DNA of 64,000 bases. It comes from Oleidesulfovibrio sp964593925. Lineage in GTDB: Bacteria; Desulfobacterota; Desulfovibrionia; Desulfovibrionales; Desulfovibrionaceae. The stretch spans positions 1 through 64,000 of the forward strand of contig CAZQKM010000001.1 of the NCBI GenBank assembly GCA_964593925.1, written 5' to 3'. Shown here one piece after another: positions 17,232-24,864 of this stretch (position 1 is its first letter; every line of letters begins with the position of its first letter). The notes under the pieces are model-generated. The model was not told where the DNA came from, ran no database searches, and saw only the letters and a program-made list of their open reading frames with translations. The position numbers and the translations under genes were made by a program.

Positions 17232-18524
17232 CTATACATGCCCCCCATGCTGGTGCAGCATGTTTGCTATGGCTCCGGCAGCGATGTCCGTTCCACCGCT
17301 GCGAGCGCTTACATACTCGGCAAAACGAGCGCTTACACGGGCCTTGGGCGCGGGGCGCTGCAAAAGGTACAACAAGCGATCGGTGACAACCTTACAATCT
17401 TCGGCCTGTTGGACCAGGCCGGCTTCCAAAATGGCAGAGCCTACCCATGCAAAATTATCCCAGTACGGCCCGATAACCGGTACAATACCATGTGCAAGCG
17501 GTTCCAAAAAATTCTGTCCCCCCAAGGGGCGCAGGCTTCCCCCCACAAACACACCACGGGCTAGGGCATACAGGTGTTCAAGCTCACCAAACCTGTCCCA
17601 CAACACCACAGTCCCCGGGGCCACCGGCTCTTCTGTCTGCGAACGCAAGGCCCAACGGGCCCCCATCCTTTTCAACCGTTTACTCCAACTCCCTACCCGT
17701 TCCAGATGACGGGGTACAAGAGCGATGCATGTGCGTGGCCTTTCATCCATTAGACGAGCAAGCATGTACTCCACATCGTCTTCTTCCTGCTCACGTACCG
17801 AACCAAGCACAGCAACAGATGCAGTTGCAAGAAATACCGTGCCGGTCAGCAGATTAGGCTTGAGCGAACTTTCCTGCGCCACACGGTCAAATTTTATGTT
17901 GGACATGAGCCCTACCCGCTCTACCCCAAACAACATGGCAAAACGCGTTGCATCATGCCCAGACATGGCAAGGGCTATGGCGGGCGGTGCTGCACGCAAA
18001 AATTCGGCTATGGCAAAGTACCTTGCAAGGCTACGGGGCGTCATACGCCCATTTATTATGCCATATGGCACCCCCGCATCGGCACAGGCGTGCATGAGCC
18101 CGGGCCAAAGCTCCGTTTCTAGCAACACCACCGCTTTGGGGTTCACCTGATGCAAAGCACGCTGCATGATTGCGGGTTCATCCACAGGAAAAAAACGTAC
18201 CATCACCCGTAACTGAGGCAGGTGCTCACGGCACCATGCCGCAGCACTTCCCAGCACTTCCCGGCCCTGCACAGTGCATGAGGTCAGCAATACGCTCTCT
18301 GCAGCGTCCGGGGGTAACTGACGCAAAAGCTGCCATGCCAGGTATGCCTCACCCCCCGAGGCAGCCTGGATCCACAATTGCGCAGGAGACGCCCAACCTT
18401 CCGGCACAAGGCGTTCTGAAAAACCTCGTGCGAGGCGATGGTGCCGAGCCAACACAGGCCGGGCCAAGCGCCAAGCCAGGCCATACCACGACAATAGTCG
18501 CCGGGGGGTGAAAAAAAACGCCAT
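17232..18524 (-). CDS. waaA: Kdo transferase (3-deoxy-D-manno-octulosonic acid transferase)
   Basis: GT30 glycosyltransferase of 430 residues that adds Kdo to lipid A precursor at the inner membrane. Recognisable features are the N-terminal membrane anchor region, the QAASGGEAYLA stretch holding the catalytic glutamate, the ETELWPGL motif, and the C-terminal donor-site motifs VFVGGSLRPLGGQNFLEP. AGGAG lies five bases before the start. It is the last gene of the HD-ddl-waaA operon, 15 bases after ddl. Together with kdsD in this window it shows a Kdo-based lipopolysaccharide. Confidence 0.93.
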   Translation of the reverse strand: MAFFFTPRRLLSWYGLAWRLARPVLARHHRLARGFSERLVPEGWASPAQLWIQAASGGEAYLAWQLLRQLPPDAAESVLLTSCTVQGREVLGSAAAWCREHLPQLRVMVRFFPVDEPAIMQRALHQVNPKAVVLLETELWPGLMHACADAGVPYGIINGRMTPRSLARYFAIAEFLRAAPPAIALAMSGHDATRFAMLFGVERVGLMSNIKFDRVAQESSLKPNLLTGTVFLATASVAVLGSVREQEEDDVEYMLARLMDERPRTCIALVPRHLERVGSWSKRLKRMGARWALRSQTEEPVAPGTVVLWDRFGELEHLYALARGVFVGGSLRPLGGQNFLEPLAHGIVPVIGPYWDNFAWVGSAILEAGLVQQAEDCKVVTDRLLYLLQRPAPKARVSARFAEYVSARSGGTDIAAGAIANMLHQHGGHV

Positions 18525-18539
18525 TTCTGCTCCTACCTG

Positions 18540-19466
18540 TTATGAACCAGCGGCTTCAGCCGCATGGACCGCCAACCCCAACTCCATAAGCCGCGTAAGA
18601 AGCTGGCCAAAATCCATGCCCACTGCCGCAGCCTCTTGTGGCAACAAACTCGTAGGTGTCATGCCGGGTAACGTATTTACCTCAAGCAACGTTAGCTTTC
18701 CGTCAGGGGTCATAATAAAATCTGAACGACTATATCCCCGTAACCCCAATGCCTTATGCGCACGTAAGGCGTATTCGCATACACGCCTTGTCACACTCTC
18801 CGGCAACGGTGCCGGGCACAGCTCTTCAGCCTTTTCCGGGGTATACTTGCTTGCATAATCGAAAAACTCTGCTTCCACAGGACGAATCAGCACAGGCGGC
18901 AATGCCTCGTCTCCCAATATGCCACATGTTACCTCAACCCCTTCAACAGCAGCCTCGACAAGAACCTCTTTTCCCTCGGCAAACAGTATCTCCAACGCCC
19001 GCTCAAGCTCCTGCTGCGAGGTTACGCGATGCAGACCAAGGCTGGAACCCCCAAGATTCGACTTGAGAAACAAGGGAAAGTTCAATGGAGGTAACCACGC
19101 GGGGCCAGGGTGCACAGGCAAAAACGCCCATTGAGGCGTGGGCAAGCCGTTATGCGCAAAAATTTGTTTGGCCGCAGCCTTGTTCAAGGCCAAAAACGAC
19201 CCCGCCGGACCGGCCCCCTGATAGGCAATACCAGCCGTATCCAAAAGCGCCTGTATGATGCCATCCTCACCCGGCTGGCCATGCAGATTCAAAAACGCAA
19301 AATCATGCCGACGTGCAGCATCGAACAAACCAGCAAACGACAACTGCGGATCAAAAAGCGTTACACTATGCCCAAGGCCTTCCAACGTAGCGCGGATACC
19401 CCGCGCGCCCAAAAGCGATACTTCTCGCTCACTGGACCAACCACCTGCTATCAAAAGAATACGCAT
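18540..19466 (-). CDS. ddl: D-alanine--D-alanine ligase
   Basis: ATP-grasp ligase of 308 residues making D-Ala-D-Ala for peptidoglycan. Seen in order: N-terminal GGWSSEREVSL, NLHGQPGEDG, the ATP-binding LKSNLGGSSLG, and the C-terminal EVNTLPGMTPTSLLP with metal ligands. The ATG at 19466 is preceded by GGAG; a TTG three bases earlier is less likely. It overlaps the end of the HD-domain gene by 38 bases, pointing to coupled translation. Confidence 0.95.
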   Translation of the reverse strand: MRILLIAGGWSSEREVSLLGARGIRATLEGLGHSVTLFDPQLSFAGLFDAARRHDFAFLNLHGQPGEDGIIQALLDTAGIAYQGAGPAGSFLALNKAAAKQIFAHNGLPTPQWAFLPVHPGPAWLPPLNFPLFLKSNLGGSSLGLHRVTSQQELERALEILFAEGKEVLVEAAVEGVEVTCGILGDEALPPVLIRPVEAEFFDYASKYTPEKAEELCPAPLPESVTRRVCEYALRAHKALGLRGYSRSDFIMTPDGKLTLLEVNTLPGMTPTSLLPQEAAAVGMDFGQLLTRLMELGLAVHAAEAAGS

Positions 19467-20070
19467 CAAAATCTATCTCCAATCGCGCACTCAACGCGCA
19501 CTCAATGGCTTTTGCCTGCTTCATCGAACGGAGAATATACCGCCGGCTTGCCTCCGTTACCCCGTAGCGTACAAGCAGGTCATCATACCGTTCTGTCAGT
19601 GTTACAATACGGTCATGACACACACGCTTATCCGCATATAAAATGACAATTGGCAAAAAATATGTGTCCAACACTACTTCCCACGGCCACCAGACATGGT
19701 GCATGATCCCTTGGGCAATGTAGGGATTTTCCAGCTCTTGCATACACCATGCAGCCCCAAGCTGAGCATGGTCTCCGCCATGTTGTACAGTGTATATCTT
19801 GGCTATATCGTGCAACAGTGCACTGGCATATAATGCACCCATATGCACGCTCAGCTCACGTTCTATGGCATACGTTGCAATGTCCCGTGCCACCCGCGCT
19901 ACAGCCTCGCTATGCCTCCGTATATGTTCCGGCATGGCATATTTTTCCCATAATGTACGGCAAGCAGTCGGCTCTGGTACATGCCAACGTGGGTCCACTG
20001 CAAAATGTCGCGCCGGGAGATACTCTTCCCACGACAACACGCCGTCTTTGTCTTGCATACACGTACCCAT
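19429..20070 (-). CDS. HD-domain protein (predicted phosphohydrolase)
   Basis: Soluble protein of about 213 residues with the metal-binding pattern of HD phosphohydrolases: H in EHIRRHS, the paired HD in LLHDIAK, and downstream H and D residues (GIMHHVW; ILYADK). Substrate unknown. The frame is open to an ATG at 20103, but the promoter proposed here would start transcription almost on that codon. The ATG at 20070, with AGGGG just upstream, is therefore preferred. First gene of the HD-ddl-waaA operon, so a link to envelope synthesis is possible but only inferred. Confidence 0.8.
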   Translation of the reverse strand: MGTCMQDKDGVLSWEEYLPARHFAVDPRWHVPEPTACRTLWEKYAMPEHIRRHSEAVARVARDIATYAIERELSVHMGALYASALLHDIAKIYTVQHGGDHAQLGAAWCMQELENPYIAQGIMHHVWWPWEVVLDTYFLPIVILYADKRVCHDRIVTLTERYDDLLVRYGVTEASRRYILRSMKQAKAIECALSARLEIDFDAYSFDSRWLVQ

Positions 20071-20111
20071 CTCACCCCTGTCTTGCACCGACTCACTACG
20101 CATTACTTTTC

Positions 20112-20140
20112 AGTATACCAACAGCACCATAAAAAAGCAA
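20112..20140 (-). promoter_or_regulatory. Predicted sigma-70 promoter of the HD-ddl-waaA operon
   Basis: On the minus strand, TTGCTT (20140-20135) and TATACT (20117-20112) are separated by exactly 17 bases. Transcription would begin near 20105. The -35 box overlaps the T-run of a terminator-like hairpin just upstream. Confidence 0.5.
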
Positions 20141-20175
20141 AACCCCCCCCCGGAGCGGGGGTATCCCCTTTTGCT
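20136..20175 (-). terminator. Terminator-like hairpin between hypD and the HD-domain gene
   Basis: AGCAAAA (20136-20142) pairs with TTTTGCT (20169-20175), enclosing a C-run and two short G/C runs. On the minus strand the stem is followed by a run of T. It could end antisense transcripts entering from hypD. It lies upstream of the proposed promoter, so it is not an attenuator for that start site. Confidence 0.5.
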
Positions 20176-20332
20176 GCCACAAGCAATCTCCCTCACCCCG
20201 GATCGACAGCCGCAAAACACACTCCCCATGTCATCCTGGATGGCCGATCCACATTGACAGCGCGGGCTGCTACAACGTAGCTAACATAGCTGAACCATAT
20301 GCGCATACAGCGCCTTGGCCCAAGGAGACCAC

Positions 20333-21433
20333 GTGAATTTTTCCGATGCGTTCAAAGATCCGGCACTATGCCGCTCCCTGCTTCAACAACTACACACCGA
20401 ATCCGGGGAGCCATTGCGTTTTATGGAGGTCTGCGGCACACATACCGTTGCCATATTCCAAAGTGGGCTACGCCCACTGCTGCCTGAGCATATTACCCAT
20501 ATTTCCGGCCCTGGCTGCCCGGTTTGCGTTACCCACGAAAACGAAGTTGCCGCATACCTTGAGCTTGCAAAACGCGAACAGGTCATCATAGCCACCTTCG
20601 GAGACCTCATGCGTGTCCCCGGGCCAAGGGGGCAAACACTAAAAAGCGTACAGGCAGACGGTGCCCGCATTGAAATCGTCTATGCGCCCTTTGATGCGCT
20701 GAGGTTGGCAGCAGAAAACCCTGACGCCACGGTGGTTTTTCTTGGCATCGGTTTTGAGACCACCGCCCCTGCCGTAGCCGCCACAATCGTCATGGCCCGG
20801 CAGCAGGGTCTGAAAAATTTTCAGGTACTCTCGTTCCATAAGCTTGTACCCCCTGCACTAAACGCGCTATTGGCAGACCCCCAATGTACAGTGGATGCAC
20901 TGTTACTACCTGGCCATGTTTCCACCATCCTTGGTACGGCCCCCTATGAATTTGTGGCAAAAACTTTTCATACACCCGCCGCCATCGCAGGCTTTGAGCC
21001 CCTAGATATCTTGCAAGCCCTTTTGCTTATAACACATATGCGCAAGAATAATACGTATGCCGTGACCAACCAATATTCCCGTGCGGTCAGCCACAGCGGC
21101 AACCCCAAAGCCCGCAAGGTCATGTACGACGTCTTTCAGCCCACAGACGCACTATGGCGCGGCCTTGGGGTCATCCCCCAAAGCGGGCTGACCTTTACCT
21201 CTGCTTACAGGCAATTTGATGCCATGGAACAGCAACATATAACACTGTCCCACACACAGCCCACCCCCGGCTGCAAGTGTGGAGATGTCCTTAAGGGAAA
21301 AATACAGCCTGATCACTGCGCGCTGTTTGCAAAGGCCTGCACCCCGGCAAACCCTGTGGGGCCATGTATGGTTTCTACAGAAGGCAGTTGCGCGGCATAT
21401 CTCAAATACCATATCGGGAGCCAGGTATCATGA
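20333..21433 (+). CDS. hypD: HypD, [NiFe]-hydrogenase maturation iron-sulfur protein
   Basis: Protein of 366 residues starting at a GTG with AAGGAG five bases upstream; an upstream TTG at 20315 lacks a site. HypD carries the Fe(CN)2CO group with HypC. The family cysteine motifs are present: CGTHT, GPGCPVC and the C-terminal cysteine-rich part that holds the [4Fe-4S] cluster (PGCKCGDVLKGK; later Cys in PVGPCMVSTEGSCAAY). The stop overlaps the hypE start as ATGA, showing tight coupling. The presence of hypDE implies a [NiFe] or [NiFeSe] hydrogenase elsewhere. Confidence 0.95.
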   Translation: MNFSDAFKDPALCRSLLQQLHTESGEPLRFMEVCGTHTVAIFQSGLRPLLPEHITHISGPGCPVCVTHENEVAAYLELAKREQVIIATFGDLMRVPGPRGQTLKSVQADGARIEIVYAPFDALRLAAENPDATVVFLGIGFETTAPAVAATIVMARQQGLKNFQVLSFHKLVPPALNALLADPQCTVDALLLPGHVSTILGTAPYEFVAKTFHTPAAIAGFEPLDILQALLLITHMRKNNTYAVTNQYSRAVSHSGNPKARKVMYDVFQPTDALWRGLGVIPQSGLTFTSAYRQFDAMEQQHITLSHTQPTPGCKCGDVLKGKIQPDHCALFAKACTPANPVGPCMVSTEGSCAAYLKYHIGSQVS

Positions 21434-22455
21434 GTACCAAAACTCTACTGCTGGACCACGGTAGCGGCGGGCATGCATCGCATCGCCTGATCACCGAGCT
21501 TTTTTTTACGCACTTTGGCAACCCCACGCTGACCGCCATGAACGACGGTGCCGTACTCCATGACCTCTCCGGCCCCATTGCCATGTCTACAGACAGTTAT
21601 ACTATTGACCCGATCTTTTTCCCCGGCGGGGACATAGGTTCCCTTGCCGTACATGGTACGGTTAATGATGTGGCCATGATGGGGGCACGCCCCAGATATC
21701 TGAGCTGCGGTTTCATGCTGGAAGAGGGGCTCTCTCTGAAGTTACTTACGCGTATTGTACGTGCCATGGCACAAGCCGCACACAAATCTGACGTGCTCAT
21801 TGTCACCGGTGACACCAAGGTAGTACCCCACGGTTGCGTGGACAAAATTTTCATCAACACTACCGGTATAGGCGATTTGCTTACAAAAACACCACCTGCG
21901 GGTAACCGTGCATGTGCCGGGGATGCTGTCCTTGTCTCCGGCACCTTGGGCGACCACGGCCTTGCCATTTTGTCGCATAGAGAAGGGCTTTGCTTTGCCA
22001 CAGATATTACCAGCGACTCAGCGCCGCTTAACCATATGGTAGAGCAACTTATACGCCAGATTCCCAACATACACGTGTTGCGAGACCCGACACGGGGCGG
22101 CCTTGCCACCACGCTTAATGAGATCGCCGTCCAGTCCCAGGTTACAATTCGTCTTCGCGAGGCGGATATTCCCATACGCGAATCCGTCAAAAACGGTTGC
22201 TCCTTTTTGGGACTTGATCCGCTTTACCTTGCCAATGAGGGTAAACTTATCTGCATTGTCCCCCAAGAACATGCCCAAACAGCGCTCTCCATCATGCAGG
22301 CTCAGCCCGTTGGAGCCAACGCAGCATGTATTGGCACAGTGGAAAACCCCAAAGAACATCTTGGCAAGGCCGGGCAAGTGGTGCTGCAAACACCCCTGGG
22401 TGGACACCGGTTGCTGAGCATGCTGGAGGGCGAACAGTTACCGCGTATCTGCTGA
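21430..22455 (+). CDS. hypE: HypE, hydrogenase cyanide-ligand synthesis protein
   Basis: PurM/SelD-like ATPase of 341 residues that dehydrates a thiocarbamate on its own C-terminal cysteine to thiocyanate, the source of the CN ligands. The ATP-binding N-terminus (LDHGSGG), the SYTIDPIFFPGGDIG stretch, RDPTRGG and the essential C-terminal Cys (ending PRIC) are intact. The start at 21430 overlaps the hypD stop by four bases. HypC is not adjacent. Confidence 0.96.
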   Translation: MSTKTLLLDHGSGGHASHRLITELFFTHFGNPTLTAMNDGAVLHDLSGPIAMSTDSYTIDPIFFPGGDIGSLAVHGTVNDVAMMGARPRYLSCGFMLEEGLSLKLLTRIVRAMAQAAHKSDVLIVTGDTKVVPHGCVDKIFINTTGIGDLLTKTPPAGNRACAGDAVLVSGTLGDHGLAILSHREGLCFATDITSDSAPLNHMVEQLIRQIPNIHVLRDPTRGGLATTLNEIAVQSQVTIRLREADIPIRESVKNGCSFLGLDPLYLANEGKLICIVPQEHAQTALSIMQAQPVGANAACIGTVENPKEHLGKAGQVVLQTPLGGHRLLSMLEGEQLPRIC

Positions 22456-22630
22456 CAACGCTCTGGTATCCCCTATACTCACGAGCACAGCATGCCTACC
22501 CTACGTAAGACATGCGTGCCTTCTGGCCAAGACAGACAACAAAATCCCTGATGCCAACAGCTCACCCGAAGCAACGCAACACGCGGTACCATTGTTCCCC
22601 GCCATACGTATATGTATGTATATGGTTGGA

Positions 22631-22673
22631 TGATTTTCCGGCCCATAGCGCCAGCATCAGGGCCGGAAAATCA
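22631..22673. terminator. Strong hairpin ending the TPR gene
   Basis: A perfect 14-base inverted repeat, TGATTTTCCGGCCC (22631-22644) and its complement (22660-22673), with a 15-base loop. It lies 17 bases beyond the TPR gene stop and 175 bases after hypE. No long T-run follows outside the stem on either strand, so termination may be modest. Confidence 0.6.
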
Positions 22674-22690
22674 ATGGGGAGGGGAGATTC

Positions 22691-23251
22691 CTACTGCAAT
22701 GAACTGTATAGCTCTTGCGCGGCGGTATTGGCGGGATCACGACGCAACAGATCTTCCAGTTCCACCGTGGCCTCATCTTTACGTCCCATCGAAATATAGC
22801 AGCCCACCAACGAGACACGCACAGCATGCTTTTCAGGCTCAAGCTCAAGAAACGCCTGGAGCTTGGGAATAACGGTATCAATACGCTCCAATACGTAGCC
22901 AAGCTGCACAAGACCGTGTGCAGCAATTATATTGGCCGGGTTTACCTCAAGCGCCTGCGTAAAATGCCCAAACGCAGTTTCATGACTACCCTGCTCCAGC
23001 TCAACCAGCCCCATACCCGTAAGTGCTTTGTCATTGGGTTCAATTCCGGCGGCCTTTTCATACAATACGTGGGCTTCATCAAACATGCCACGCTGCATCG
23101 CAATGGTGGCAAGTCCAAGATATGGATCAGGATGCACACCATTACTTGCCGCTGCCTTGCGATAGTACTCTTCGGCCTTGTCAAGCTCGCCCATAAACAG
23201 GTAGCACTCACCCAATTCTCTGTTGATCTCGTAATCAAGATGATCGCTCAT
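22691..23251 (-). CDS. Tetratricopeptide-repeat protein
   Basis: Protein of 186 residues made of about five TPR units (for example ECYLFMGELDKAEEYYRKA, LGLATIAMQRGMFDEAHVL, TGMGLVELEQGSHETAFGHF). There is no signal peptide or membrane segment, so it is probably a cytoplasmic binding scaffold. The start at 23251 is set by GGAGGGG just upstream; longer in-frame starts lack a site. It stands alone between hypE (convergent) and the flgB promoter (divergent). Partner unknown. Confidence 0.85.
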   Translation of the reverse strand: MSDHLDYEINRELGECYLFMGELDKAEEYYRKAAASNGVHPDPYLGLATIAMQRGMFDEAHVLYEKAAGIEPNDKALTGMGLVELEQGSHETAFGHFTQALEVNPANIIAAHGLVQLGYVLERIDTVIPKLQAFLELEPEKHAVRVSLVGCYISMGRKDEATVELEDLLRRDPANTAAQELYSSLQ

Positions 23252-23550
23252 GTAGTTCCCCTCCGTCTGTATAACGGCTTTTCTCTTATCTTTATATCCC
23301 ATGGCCTGACGCATTCCACAGCGCAAGCCCGCACTACCTCAACCAGAGATAAGAGTATATTTTTCCATTTACACAAAACCAAGCATAATACGTGCCAATG
23401 CGCATACCATCGGGTTTTTTACAGCCCCTTGGCACGTCCTTTTCTCATGGCAAACATGCCTGCTCTCGCAATGTCCAAATATTGACACTCCCTTGAGGGC
23501 ACCCTCTTAAAATTCAAAATAAACCAGATATACAAGCATGTTATTCGACA

Positions 23551-23566
23551 TGGAACACACCTTGCT
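23551..23566 (+). promoter_or_regulatory. Predicted sigma-54 promoter of the flgB operon
   Basis: TGGAACACACCTTGCT has the GG-N10-GC spacing required by sigma-54, a perfect TTGCT -12 box and one mismatch in the TGGCAC -24 box. It lies 62 bases before the flgB start, the expected distance for a leader with a ribosome-binding site. Sigma-54 control of early and middle flagellar genes is common in polar flagellates. Confidence 0.65.
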
Positions 23567-23628
23567 ATATCTGTATCCGCCGCGCCCCTTGCGGCACAAC
23601 AGCTTCATACCGACGGAGGCATACCAGT

Positions 23629-24039
23629 ATGAAAACACTCATCCCGCAACATGTAGAAGTGGCCGCCAAGGTCATGGACATGCAGCTCCAACGCCAAAAT
23701 GTCATTATGAGCAATATGGCCAACGTGCGTACGCCGGGATACCGCCCCCGCGAGCTGGAGTTTGAAAAAGGCTTGCAAGCAGCCCTTGCGCTGGATGCAC
23801 GAGGAAAAATCGCCAGAACTCACGAAAAACATATACCTTCAACATTCGACCCGGACTCCTTTGCCCCAGAATGGGACAAAGCCTTCAAACCCCGTATCGT
23901 ACACGGCGAAGACCGGGTCAATTTGGATAAAGAAATGACCAACATGGCAAAAAACAATTTGCACTACAACGCCCTTTCCACAGTCATCAAAGGCAACTTC
24001 CAAGGGCTCAAAGACGTCATTATGGCAGGAGAGAAATAA
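23629..24039 (+). CDS. flgB: FlgB, flagellar proximal rod protein
   Basis: Rod protein of 136 residues. The N-terminal SNMANVRTPGYRPRELEFEKGL stretch is the standard FlgB motif, and the C-terminal helix (ALSTVIKGNFQGLKDVI) matches the family. It is exported without a cleaved signal and forms the rod base with FlgC, FlgF and FliE. GGAGG lies nine bases upstream. First gene of the basal-body operon; its stop shares a base with the flgC start (TAATG). Confidence 0.95.
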   Translation: MKTLIPQHVEVAAKVMDMQLQRQNVIMSNMANVRTPGYRPRELEFEKGLQAALALDARGKIARTHEKHIPSTFDPDSFAPEWDKAFKPRIVHGEDRVNLDKEMTNMAKNNLHYNALSTVIKGNFQGLKDVIMAGEK

Positions 24040-24476
24040 TGGATTTCATGACAGCTCTTGATATCGGCGCGTCGGCGCTTAGTGCAGAACGCACAAGCAT
24101 GAACATTATTTCCATGAACCTAGCTAATGCCAAGACAACCCGCACGGCACAGGGCGGTCCTTACCGCCGAAAAGCTGTGGTTATGGCCGCAACAGAAGTG
24201 GATGATCCGTTCAGCAAGCATATGCAAAGTGCGCTTGACCGCGAGCTGCGGGGTGTACGGGTACAGCATATCGTACGCGACAATCGCCCCTTTCGGCAGG
24301 TGTATGAGCCGGGTCATCCTGATGCCGACGAAAACGGCTATGTTAAATATCCCGACATCAATGTGGTGGAAGAGATGACAAGCCTGATAGCAACCCAACG
24401 CGGCTACCAGGCCAACGTCTCAACCATTGAAGCCATTAAAAACATGTACAACAAAGCGCTGGAAATCGGTCGTTAA
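24039..24476 (+). CDS. flgC: FlgC, flagellar proximal rod protein
   Basis: Rod protein of 145 residues. The N-terminal signature (GASALSAERTSMNIISMNLANAKTT), the central PDINVVEEM and the C-terminal ANVSTIEAIKNMYNKALEIGR are all typical of FlgC. The start shares one base with the flgB stop, implying coupled translation. Confidence 0.96.
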   Translation: MDFMTALDIGASALSAERTSMNIISMNLANAKTTRTAQGGPYRRKAVVMAATEVDDPFSKHMQSALDRELRGVRVQHIVRDNRPFRQVYEPGHPDADENGYVKYPDINVVEEMTSLIATQRGYQANVSTIEAIKNMYNKALEIGR

Positions 24477-24493
24477 TACCTGGAGGTTGTACC

Positions 24494-24823
24494 ATGAGTA
24501 TTCAAGGCATCGGCTTAAAGGCATACAGCAACGCGCTTGCAAACTTCAGCAAAGCGGAACGAAGCATCCAGACAAACCTGTCCGACAAACAGCCAAAGGT
24601 TGAAAATTCGTTCTCAGATACCATTGCTGCCTCCTTACAAAAGGTGAACAGCATGCAGGCTGAAAAAAGCGCCATGATCCAATCTTTTGCTTCTGGTGAA
24701 ACCCAGAATGTGCATGAACTTATGATCACACTGCAAAAAGCCGGTGTGGCTGTCAAAATGACTTCAGCGGTACGTAACAAGGTCATGGAAGCATACCGCG
24801 ATCTGAGTAAAATGCAGTTCTAG
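24494..24823 (+). CDS. fliE: FliE, rod-to-MS-ring junction protein
   Basis: Short protein of 109 residues. The C-terminal half (GETQNVHELMITLQKAGVAVKMTSAVRNKVMEAYRD region) is the conserved FliE part that links the rod to the MS ring and helps open the export gate. It follows flgC by 17 bases, with GGAGG upstream of the ATG. Confidence 0.94.
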   Translation: MSIQGIGLKAYSNALANFSKAERSIQTNLSDKQPKVENSFSDTIAASLQKVNSMQAEKSAMIQSFASGETQNVHELMITLQKAGVAVKMTSAVRNKVMEAYRDLSKMQF

Positions 24824-24864
24824 GCCAGCCGTAAGGCCTGGGTCTGTTCTTTTTGGAGGAGCAC

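Noticed and set aside
20315..20332. Upstream TTG start for HypD
   Set aside because: The GTG at 20333 has an AAGGAG at ideal distance. The TTG has none, and the extra residues are not part of the family.
23429..23445. Second sigma-54-like sequence upstream of flgB (TTGGCACG followed by TTTCT)
   Set aside because: The -24 box is excellent but the -12 position reads TC instead of GC, and it is about 180 bases from the gene. The site at 23551 fits better.
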